Origin: a virus | Direction: 5' to 3' (one strand) | Length of the DNA: 44,481 nt | IMG/VR virus record: IMGVR_UViG_3300044987_002232 | Span: 1 to 44,481 of that record | In this document: positions 23,144 to 34,200 of the stretch, one piece after another | Numbering within the stretch: position 1 is the first letter of the stretch | Layout: each line of letters opens with the position of its first letter | Program-made: the position numbers and the translations under genes | The notes under the pieces: model-generated | What the model saw: only the letters and a program-made list of their open reading frames with translations | Database searches by the model: none | Told to the model about the DNA's origin: nothing

Positions 23144-25258
23144 ATGCCCGTAGTCCCGAGGAACACGACCAATCAAACCCGCGTAGAGCGGCTTCCAGGC
23201 GTCCGCAGCGTAAGCCCCCAGGGTGCCGAGGGTATCGGGGCGCAGGCGGCAGCCGTGGACCGTCAGGCCGATCTGGCTGGCGGCTACGCTCGTGCCATCG
23301 GAAACCGGGGCGAGTCGTTTCAGAACGTGTTCGCCAACACAGCCGCGTCCGCCATCATGGTAGACCGCGTGCAGCGCATCCGCGAGGCCAAGCAGGTCGA
23401 TGAGATTGAAACGCTTTGGAACTCGCACATGTTCAACACGCTCACCGGGGGCGTGGACCCGGCCACCGGCCAGCGCATTCCCGGCACGCTCGACACGCCG
23501 TTCAACCCGAAGGGCGAGGACGGCACCAAGGGAACCAGCGCCGAAGAGGCTACCACCACCGCGCACGCCGAATGGATGCAGGACGAGAGCGGCCCCCTGC
23601 GTAAACTCGCGCCACGCGCCCAGGAGTCGTTCAAGCAGCGCGTCGCCAACCGGTTTGAGTCGTTCCGGCAGACCGCCCGCGAACGCGACGCGCAGAACAT
23701 CGCCGCCCGCAGCAAGATTATCGACGAAGCTGCATCCGAGTCGAATAAGCGGTTCGTCGCCATGGCAGCCGGCGACATCACCGGGACCAAGTGGTCCGAC
23801 GCCAACGCCATCGGACGCACCCAACACGCCATGCGTATGACCCGGAATATTCAGGTTGATCCCGGAAACAACGACCCCGCAAAGCTCGCCTTCAGAATCC
23901 CCGAGGGCGAGGCGCTGTTCAATCAGAAAATGCGCGAATTCGACGCCGAGTCCGCAAGCCAGCGAGTCGGCACACTTCTCCAAATGGCGGACGCCGAACC
24001 CATCGGCACGCCCGAGAACGACGCCAGGGCCAAGGCGCTGACCGACTACGCCGTCAACTTCGCGCAGGGCTGGCCCAAGGAAGGCGAGCCGATCCTTACG
24101 CCCGACGCCATCGCCAAGGCCAAAGACGCCGCGCAGAAGATCGCAGCGGAACGCACCCGTCGAATCGCCTACCAGCGCGAGGTGAACTTTTCCGAGGCAA
24201 AGACGGTCGCAGCCGCCATCGTCAAAGGCACCGAACGCGACCCGGCCAAGCTCGAAGCCGCGATCCTGAAACTTGAGCCGACGCACCGTGCCGAGTTGAA
24301 GCGGTTCACGCTAGACGCCCGCGCCGCCGAGGACAAGATTCAGTTCGAGAAGTCTTGGAACAGCTACCTGCTGGCCGGCCATGACCGCATGAAGGCAGCG
24401 AACGATGAGGTCGAGAACACTATCGCCGCCATGGTGACGACCGAAGGCCGCACCCACGCGAAGAAAATGGTTCTTGACCATCAGTCCGCGCAGGAGTCCG
24501 CAGCGAAATCCGACCGGGCTGAAGCGAAGGCCGAGCAGCGCGAACGCGAGGAAGCGGAGAAGGAAGCCGCCAGGGCCACCCGCACCGCGTCCAAGGTTGC
24601 GCTCGACAGCGGTATCACGCTCACGACGGACGGCCAGGTCATCGCCATCCCGGAATACGACCAGATCGACCAAGGCTTGTCGCTTCTCAAGTCCGGCGCG
24701 ATCACGCCGGCAGACTTCCAGGAGTTCAAGGCCAATCTCGGCAAGAAGCGCGTGGAGCCGGTTGTCGCAGACCGCGTGCTGAAGCTCATCAGCTCAAAAC
24801 TCGGCATCGAGAACGCCGAAACGCTGTTCGATTACAGCACGACGAAGAACGGGTTTGAACTCGCCACCGTCACGAAGAAGGGCAAGCAGCAGCCCGTCAT
24901 GGACCCGACCGACGAAGCCGCCGTTCTCAAGTGGCAGGACGAAAAGGGCAAGGCCAGGAAAACACGCCTGTCCGCTCAGATCGTCGGCGACCTGCTCAAT
25001 GCCGCCATGGCCTACGAAATGCAGGTAAAGCCGAAGGACACAACCGGCAGGCCGCCCATGTCCCTCGAAGAACACCTGTCGTCCATGCTCGCGCCCGAGA
25101 CGAACGGAGCCGTCCGCGAACTCATGGAGCAGAACGTCCGCGACAACATCGAAGAGAACAGCGGCTTGCTTCGCGATATTCAGGCCATGCTCTCGGAACA
25201 GGAATTCCGGGCCGCCGTCCAGGGACTCGAAAAGGGGAAAGCCAATGCCAACGATTAA
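23144..25258 (+). CDS. Internal virion protein C-like (T7 gp15-like)
   Basis: A 704-residue, almost wholly helical protein rich in Ala, Glu, Lys and Arg. It begins MPVVPRNTTNQTRVERLPGVR with a short leader, then helical repeats (EAKQVDEIETLWNSHMFN, QERVANRFESF-like, EREEAEKEAARATR). Size and position equal gp15, the periplasmic tunnel component of the T7 ejectosome. Its last 14 nt overlap the start of the giant gene, implying coupling. Confidence 0.75.
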   Translation: MPVVPRNTTNQTRVERLPGVRSVSPQGAEGIGAQAAAVDRQADLAGGYARAIGNRGESFQNVFANTAASAIMVDRVQRIREAKQVDEIETLWNSHMFNTLTGGVDPATGQRIPGTLDTPFNPKGEDGTKGTSAEEATTTAHAEWMQDESGPLRKLAPRAQESFKQRVANRFESFRQTARERDAQNIAARSKIIDEAASESNKRFVAMAAGDITGTKWSDANAIGRTQHAMRMTRNIQVDPGNNDPAKLAFRIPEGEALFNQKMREFDAESASQRVGTLLQMADAEPIGTPENDARAKALTDYAVNFAQGWPKEGEPILTPDAIAKAKDAAQKIAAERTRRIAYQREVNFSEAKTVAAAIVKGTERDPAKLEAAILKLEPTHRAELKRFTLDARAAEDKIQFEKSWNSYLLAGHDRMKAANDEVENTIAAMVTTEGRTHAKKMVLDHQSAQESAAKSDRAEAKAEQREREEAEKEAARATRTASKVALDSGITLTTDGQVIAIPEYDQIDQGLSLLKSGAITPADFQEFKANLGKKRVEPVVADRVLKLISSKLGIENAETLFDYSTTKNGFELATVTKKGKQQPVMDPTDEAAVLKWQDEKGKARKTRLSAQIVGDLLNAAMAYEMQVKPKDTTGRPPMSLEEHLSSMLAPETNGAVRELMEQNVRDNIEENSGLLRDIQAMLSEQEFRAAVQGLEKGKANAND

Positions 25259-28200
25259 AGAACGCCGCGAAGGTTACAGGTCATCGGACGCGCAGCGGGT
25301 TCAGGGGGCGCTCAGCGTCCCCGACTTCGCCACCGACGACCAGAAGTTCAGCGCCGCTCGTGATCTTATGCGGACCGTCACAGGCATGGACTCCCAAGAC
25401 GGCTCGATCATCAACAAGGGCAAGCCGCTCGCCGCTGACGAGTTCCTGGGCCGGATGCGGAAGGTCGTATCGGACGGGCTCGGCACGCTCGAAACCGACG
25501 CATCGCGCACATGGAACGCGCTACCCGACGACGAGGAAGCCCGATACACCCACGCAGCCGGCCAGCTCGACTGGTGGAAGCGCAACGTATCCGCCAAGGG
25601 AGCCCGCGCCGTGGACACGTTCAGCACCGTGGACGAGCGAGAATTACCAGAGGACGCCACCCCCGAGGACCGCGAGCTCGTGAAGCGCCACAAGTACGCG
25701 AGCGACTATTTCAAGGCGTCGTCGGTGTCGGAAGGTGCAGCGGTGGACCTGGCCGCCCCCGAGCCGTTTACCCCGGAGCAGGCTCAGCGGTTCACCGTGC
25801 TCAAGGACCGGATCGCCAAGCGCCGCACCATCCGCGAGTACAACGCCGCCATGCAGGCCGAGAACGTGGCACTGCAATACACCCTCATCAAAGACGAGCT
25901 GTCGGAGCCCGCCCGCGAAATCGCCAAGGCGGCGCTGCGGACCAACAAAATGCCGCAGCACATGGTCGAGCAGTTCAGCCGGCTGCCCCTCGTCGAGCAG
26001 CAGTACGTTTCATCGCTCGTCTATGGGGCTAAGCACGCCAGCACGGACGGGGTCATGTTGACCGCTGGAAAGCAGTTCATGAACACGGCCCTTGACATCC
26101 CCGTCAAGGCCAGCCGCGCCCTATTCACCGACAGCGTTAAGCGCCAATTTATGACCGACGGCGAGTTCAACCGCTTCGCACAGACCCGCGCCCTGCTCAT
26201 GGAAGCCCAGGCCGACAAGCTGCCCGAGTTCGGCGGGTTCGGTAGCGCCGTTGTCGGGCTCGCCTCGACGCTGCCCTACATGGGATACGCCTCGATCCCC
26301 TACGCGGGAATCGGGCTCGTCGCCGGGTCAGCAGCCGACGACTTCGAGCGCCGCGTTGCCGCCGAGGGTGGCGACGTGACCAGCCTCGAATTCCGGGCCG
26401 CGAAGATTGCCACGGCTACCGCCTACGCCATGACCGAGCGGCTACAGGCCGACAAGGCGTTTAGACTCCCGTCCGCCATGCAGAAGCGGCAGGCGTTTCT
26501 CGGCTTCTGGCGGTCCGCCTACAAGGTCGCCCAGGTCGGCAAAGACTTTGCGGCTACGACCGGCGCGGAACTCGGCCAGGAGGGCATGCAGGCAGCCATG
26601 GAGGACGGCTTTGTCGCCTACGGGCTGGACCGAAACATCGCCCGCGAGGCTGTTCAAGGCGGGCTTCAGGAGCTCAAGGAAGCCGCAGGCACGATGTTAC
26701 TAACCAGCGCTGTAGGGTCCGCAGGAAAAGCCATCAGGATCAACGCATCGAAGCGGCTCAGCGTCGAAGAAATGATATCCTCGCACCTGCACCGTATCCA
26801 GTTGCGCGAAGCCTACACCGCAGGCGACCGCAAGGGAATCACCGAGAGCCGCGCCGCCATCGGCGAGCTGTTTGAAAAGTGGTATCGGGCAGGGAGCCGC
26901 GACAATGCCGTCGCCGAGTTTAAGCGAATCGGCTTCCACCCGGACGAGGCAGGCCGCATGGCCGACACGTTCAACATCGAATATCGCACCATTATGGAGT
27001 CCGACCAGTTCACGCCCGAGCAAAAACGCGATATCATCGGCGGCGACTCGGACCCGCGCGGACTGGTCCTCAAGCTCATGCCGGACGCCCAGATCGAGGA
27101 GGGCGAGGACGGCGCGTTCTCGTTCTCCCGCGACATGAACGGCACCAGGCAGACGTACAGCGTTCAGTTCGACGGCGGGGGCAAGTTCGACGCCAGCACC
27201 CCGGAAGCAGCCGCCAGCGTCTCGCAGGCGCTCAAGGGCAGGGGCGTTGAGATCACGCCCGAAGAATGGCTTGCCACGCCCGAGGAAAACCGCAAGGCCC
27301 TCATCGACGAGCACGGACTCAGGAAGAACGGATTCTTCTCGCCAGTCGCCCCCGGCGTGACCGAAGGCTCGCTCGGCGTGCTGGCCGGCACCATCCACCT
27401 CGACCGCGCAGCGCACCCGGCGACCCTGTTCCACGAGTATTTCCACGGCTTCGCCCGGATGCTCCGCGACAACGGGGTCATGACCGACGCCGACGTGTCC
27501 AAGGCGGTCGAGGAATTCGGACCCGCCCAGGCCCCCGGCGAGCTATTCAACGAGGAAGCCGCCGCCGACGCGTTCAGGGACTTCGCCACGGCCCGTTCCA
27601 ACCCGAAGCCTGGGAGCGTTCTCGGCCACATCTGGAACGCCCTGGCCGCCCTTGTGAACGGCATATCGCGCTCCAAGAACCGCAAGGCCGCCAGCGAGAA
27701 GGCCACCACGACGCGCGAAGCCATGTTCGAGCAGGTTCTCAGGGGCAATTTCACCGGAATCCCGGTCGCCACCATCCCGACCGCAGCCACGGCCACCACC
27801 CTAAAAACCCCTGCAAAAGCCTCGTTTTCTCAAAATCAACTTGCTACGGTTGCAAGTTCAACTGGAAACCGTTACCAGTTCAAGGCGGGCGATACCGTCA
27901 CCGGAACGCGGGTCAACAAGGCCGGCGAGCGCACCAAGGGGCGCACCGGAACCGTGCTCGACTCCGGTCCGGACGGATACCGCGTGAAGTGGGATAATGG
28001 CACGACCAGCACGCACCCCGAGTCGTTCTTCTTCCAGGAGTCGGCCCCACCCATGCGTCCGACGCTCACAGGCGACGCGGGCGGGGTCAGCTTCGCGCCA
28101 GTGACCGCCAAGCTCGCCGCCGAGGAATCGGCCAAGGTCGCCGCCATCAAGGGCGCACAGGGCCGTTTTGAGGCCACCACGCCGGACGGCAGCATGAAGG

Positions 28201-31200
28201 TGGGCGGGTATTGGGCTGCCATGGACCTCGGCGACATCATCACGAGCGACCGGCCCGGATACGACGCGCGGCTCCAGGGCCGCAACCGCGAAGGCATCGC
28301 GAGCCGTATCCAGATAAACGAGATCGCCAACAACGTGCAGCCGTCCCGCCTGTTCGAGTCTCCCGAGACGGACGGCGGCGCCCCGCTTCTCACGCAGTCC
28401 ATGAACGTGCTGTCGGGGAATGGCCGCGTGCTGGCCCTCCGCCAGGCGGAACGGCTCGGCAAGCTCGACGACTACGACCGATGGGTCCGCGTCATGGCGC
28501 AGGAAATGGGGCTCGACGTGGCCGACATGCGTCGCCCGGTCCTCGTTCGTATCATCGACTCGACGACCGACCAGGCCGAGCTGACCCGCATCAGCGAGCT
28601 CAGCAACCGCCCCCGCATCCTCGCCAGGAGCCCCGCCGAGACAGCCGAGGCCGACGCTGCTGCGATCATCGAAGGCGGCTTGCTGGCCCTCTACGCACCC
28701 GACGCGAACGGCAACATATTCGCCGCCAGCAACCGCGAGTTCCTGGGCGCATTCATCCGCGCCGTGAACGACGACGCCATGATCGACAGCACCGGCAAGC
28801 CGACCGACGAGGCAGGCGACCGGGTGCGCCGCGCCATGCTCGCCATCATCGCCGGACGCGGCCCGGACTCCCGCAACGTCGTTCGCGCCCTCGTGGAGAA
28901 CTCCCGCGCGGTCGGCATGGGTCGCATCGTTGACGGCGTGGCGAAGGCAGCCGGCGAGCTCGTGAACCTCGCCGACGTGAAGCCCGAGTTCTCGATCCTC
29001 GACGAGCTCGCCTTCGCCCTGCGCGAGTTCATGCAGTTCAAACTGGACGGCGCCGTGAACGTCGAACAGTGGATCGGGCAGGCCGACATGCTCCGCCCGC
29101 CGCGCCCCGCGATCATCGACAAGATCATCCGCGAAATGGGGAACCGATCGGGGTCCGGCATCTATGCCATGCTCAAGGACTACACCGACCGCGCCCGCGC
29201 ACTCGACACCAAGACGGGCGACATGTTCGGAGCCGCGCCGACCAGCAAGGAGGCCGTGCTCGATCTGGCGATCAAGGCGACGGCGGAAACGGGCGAGCGG
29301 TTGAGCGTGAGCGCGGAGAACGTGCGGATCACGGAGCCGGATGCAGTCGGAAGCTCGCACGGTCAATATGACTCCATCATCTACGCGAAGGACGGCTCCG
29401 ATGTTGTCGGATACATCGACCTTTCCGAGTACGACGGGACCATGCAAGCGCGAATGATCGAGGTTGAAGAAGAGTACCGCCGCAAGGGAATCGGGACGAA
29501 ACTGACTCAGGCCGCAGTCGATTACGCCAAGGCCAGAGGCGTCAAGTTCAAGCTGTCGAACACCACCGAGGACGGCACCGCGCTTCGCCGCTCACTCAAA
29601 CGCGCCGGGATTATCCGCTACTCCGTCACCGCCACCCAGGACCGCGCCTATATGGCCGCAGCCGAGGCAGGCGACACCGCGACGGCTCAGCGCATGATGG
29701 ACGAGGCCGCGAAGGCGGCGGGGTATAAAACCGCAGGCTTTCACCAGACTTCAAAGACCGCCATGGAGGCAATTTTCCGCGAAGGGTTCAGGCTCGACAA
29801 GGGCCGCGCCCGCCTCAGCGACGAGCAAGTTCCGGACGGATTCTTTTTCAAGCCGTTCGACAACGATATCGGAGTCGGGGCAGGCGACAAAAAGGACCAG
29901 GCCCAGATTCCGGTTTACCTGAAAATGGATAAAACGCTCGGGCTCATTGACCGGCAGGCGTTCATGAACATCCTCATGTTCCTGCCTGAATACAACAGGC
30001 TGGAAGGGGAACGCCGAAGTATTGACGCCAAAGAATTAGCCATCAATGACGCGATGGACAAGAAGCTGGTGGAGATCGCTAAGTCAAACGACAAAGAGGC
30101 TTATGGGAAATTGCTCGATGAAATGAGCGATCAGGTAGACGCGTGGGGCGCAAAGATGAAGGACGCCTCCACGGCTATGCGACGTGTAATAACTGAATGG
30201 ATGAAGGCCAAAGGATACGACAGCCTTGAAATTCTCCGCGACACCGGCAGCTTTGGCCGCACGGTTTCCACCATGGTCGTCCTCGACCCCACCCAAATCA
30301 AATCCGCCGACCCGATCACCCGCGACGACTCGGGCCGCATCATCCCCCTGAGCAAGCGGTTTAACGCCGAGTCGGCGGATATCAGGTATTCCGTGAGTGC
30401 GTCAGAAGCCAAAGAATGGAACCGCTCGCTCAATCTGTACGCATCCGGGGAACTCGACACGTCCAAGCCTATAACGGTGCTCGACGGAACGCCCGTCATC
30501 CTTCAACGGTGCGGAGCGGACAACCTGCCTATCACTATCACCAAAACGGCCCTTGACCACAGCATGAGCGGAAAAACCGGCGACGATCACGCCGTACCGC
30601 TCCGCGAAATGCGAAAGCTGCAGCAGGTGTTGGATGACCCTATCGCCGTGTTCAAATCAAAGAGCGAGCCGGACGCACTGGTCATCTATACGGAAATCCT
30701 TGAGGGTGGACGCAATACAGTTGTCGCTCTACATCTCGACACGCGAAGCGGACGCCACACTGTCAACGCCGTCAGGAGTATTTACGGGAAACCGCTTGGC
30801 GCTGTTGCAGAGTGGATGAAAGACGGGCTTGCGCTATACGTTCACCAGAAAAAAATAAGCGCCCTGTTCCAGTCCATAGGGGTCCAATTCCCCAAGGAGG
30901 GTCCAGGGCGCAAAGGGTATCTCACGGAACAGGAATTCAATATACCCCCGTCATCCGGCGATGTCAATACCCCACCCGCCCCCCGCAACGCCATGGAGGC
31001 CACACGCGGGCGCTACTCGCACGAGTCCAACCTAATCGCCAGCGCCGCCGCACGGCTCATCGCCGGGAAGGACGCGCCGCCCGAGCAATACGACCGGCTC
31101 GCCAAGGCGCTCGGCGTTCAGGCGACCGGCGCGGAGATCGTCACCCGCGCCAAGGCGTTCACCGAAGGCGAGGTTGCCGCCGCCGCCAAGAAGGCGCTCG

Positions 31201-34200
31201 CGTCAAAGGACCCCACGGCGGCCATCACCGGCATATCCAAGGCCGTCGAACTTGAGAAGTTCCGCCGCACGGCGACAGCCGGCGTGAAGAAGGGCGCGGC
31301 GCTTGAGCGGCGGCTCTCGGAACTCGGCAAGAAGGCCGAGGACGCGGGGCTCAAGGCCATGCTTGAACAGGTTCGCGGCGAGAACCTGCAACGGCTCGAA
31401 GTGGACACCGGGGCAGACCTGACCGGGACCATGCTCGAAGTGCTGCCCGAAGTGTTCGCCGAGACGCCCCCGAGCACCGGCGACACCGGGGCAGAACCGG
31501 AACTCATCAACCCCCTCGAATTCGAGCGCGTCGTCACGCAGGAGGAACTCGACGCCCGCGACGAGCGGCTCCGCAACGCCGTGGACATGGTGAAGGCGTG
31601 GAGCGCCTCCGAACGCGCCGCCCGCGAGAAGCGCATCGCCGAACGCGCCGCGAAGGCCGCAGCGGGTGGCCAGGCCGACGAGGACGCCGACGCCGAGCAG
31701 CTCGACGACACCGGCGTCATGGTCATCCCCAAGGCGCTGCTTGAAACGGCTCGCGTCAACCTGACCAGCGCCCGCGAGTTCGCGCACTTCATCCGGCTCT
31801 GGATCGGGCAGCACGCGATTGACCGCTCGGCTGGCCGCATCACGGCTCAAACCGTCTGGAAAGACCCGGAGAGCGTCGAGCTCTACCGCAAGACCGTGGT
31901 TCAGCAGCTCACCGATATGGCGGACCGGCTCGTGGACCCCATCGACCGCGCCCTCCCGACCATCAAGACCATCATCGGCGACATCGTGGCCGGCATGAGC
32001 CCCACGCAGATCGAGGGCATGAGCGCCTCGGCCCTGCGCCTCATCCAGAAGAACGCCATCCGGCAGAGCCAGGGCAAGCTGACCCGCGAACTCGCCACCA
32101 ACATCGTGAAACTCACGAAGGACGGCAAGGCGTTTGACACGATGAAGGAGGACATAAAGCGGAAGGTGACGGCGGAGGTCGAACGAGTCGCCCGAAAGCT
32201 CGCCAAGATCGTCTTTTACACCGACCGCAAGACCGCTGCCGAGATCGAGCGCCTCGACGCCGAGATCGAAGCCCGCGAACAGGCGTATGCCAACGTGACA
32301 GAACCGGTCGAATCCGACGCGCAATATCACGCCCTGTTCCTTGAGCGCCAGATGGTTGAACGATACGGCGGCCTGCGCTACCGTATGCCCGCCGACATCC
32401 TCAAGGCCAAGGCCGAGATCGAGGATTGGCTCACAGGCGAGAAACAGAAGCTCGTGGACCGAAACGTCCAGCGCGAGCAGGAAGCCGACCGCCTCTCCAA
32501 GGCCCTCACGGCAGGCACCGAACGCGACCCGGAACGCCACGGCAGGCCCGAGCGCGAGACGTTCGCCCAGGGCATGAAGGACGAGCTTATCGCCACTGTC
32601 CGCCAGCGGTTGCAGAACCTCGTGAAGTTCTCGACCGGCACCACGCGCACCGAGGCAAACGAGGCCGTCGAGTTCATCGCGCTCACCATGGGGCGTGGCT
32701 CGGAACTCTACGCGGCCACCATGGACCGCTACCGCAAAGAATCGGACGCCATCCTTGACGACGTGTCCCAGGGCGATCTGTCCGCCTACGTGAAGCACCT
32801 CGAAGAGCCGCTCCCGGCAGACGTGGCCCGCGCCGTGGCATCGAAGGAGCAGGGACTCGCCGAGCGCATGACCTACGGGCAGGCAATCCAGCTTTACGCC
32901 TCGATCACCCAGGGCAGCTACACCGAGAGCGTCCTCACCAACGGACGGCAGGAGCACGCCCGTATCCTCGCGGGAGCACTCAGCGCGGCAGACTTGCGGC
33001 TCGTGGAGAAGCTCCGCAAGCTCTACGCGGCCCGCCGCCTTGAGCTCAGCGAGGTAGTTCAGGAGGTTACAGGCACCCCCGTATGGTCGCCCGACCCGCT
33101 CTATATGCCCGTCAAGATGTTCCTTGGCGCAAAGGGCGGGTTCGCCACGGAGGCCCGCGCCTGGTCCCCGCTGGCCAAGGCGCTCACGCCGCGCGTGAAG
33201 AACCGCCGCGACTTCGACGAGACGTTCGACATCATGTCTATGCTCGCCATGTCGAACGAGCACAGCGCCCGCGCCATCGCGTTCGGAACGCGCGGCATCC
33301 GGCTCCGGGGTGTCCTGGGCCGCCGCGCCGTGCAGAACGCCATTATCCGCTACCATGGCCGCGAGCAGCTTTCCCGCCTGCTGGAACAGGTCAACGACCA
33401 CCTCATCGGGACCGAGCCGCAGCGTGACGCGGGGTCTAAGATGATCAAGATGGCGATGCAGTTGACCACCTTCACGGCCCTGTCGGGCAACCTGCTAAGC
33501 GCCATGAAACAGCTTGGCTCTATCCCGGCCTGGGGGCTCGTGCTCAAAGGCGGACTCGGCGAGGTAGCGGGTCATGTCCGCAACTTCGACCGGGCGACCG
33601 CCGCAGAGCTGGCCGACAGCGACGGCTTCCGCGCCCGGTACGGCGGCGGCATGATGCGCGAAATATCGGAGATCATCGCAGACGGTCGCGGAAACGTGCT
33701 CAAACGCGTCTACATGGCCGGTATGCAGCCCTTACAGGGTGCCGACATGGTGGCGTCACTGCTGGTCGGAACCGGGCTCTATAAGACCAGGCGCGACGCC
33801 TTGGTCAGACAGGGCATGGACCTCATGGATGCGTCCGCGCAGGCCAAGACCGAGACATTCAACCTCATCGAGGAATGCCAGCAGTCTAGCCGCCCCGAGA
33901 ACATGCCCCGCGCCATGCGCCGCGACGGCATCGCCTGGCGGTTGCTGATGCAGTTCGCCAGCTCGCCCATGCTCCAACTCAGCCACGAAATGCAGGCCGC
34001 CCGCGACTGGCGGGCCACGGTGGACCCGGACGGCACCATGAACCTCGCCCAGGTCATCGCCAAGAGCGCCAGCAACGCCGCGCAGGGGATCGACGACGGA
34101 CGCGCAAAGCTCGTGCGGTCAATCCTCATCAACCACGCGCTTACACCGGTCATCATGCAGAGCATGAGCAGCCTTTTCAACGCCATCCTTGGCGACGACG

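Noticed and set aside
23009-24286. Leftward open frame of 425 residues
   Set aside because: Antisense to the gp15-like internal virion protein; no domain and no RBS.
31203-33401. Leftward open frame of 732 residues
   Set aside because: A shadow of the giant rightward gene caused by high GC; biased composition, no SD and no family.
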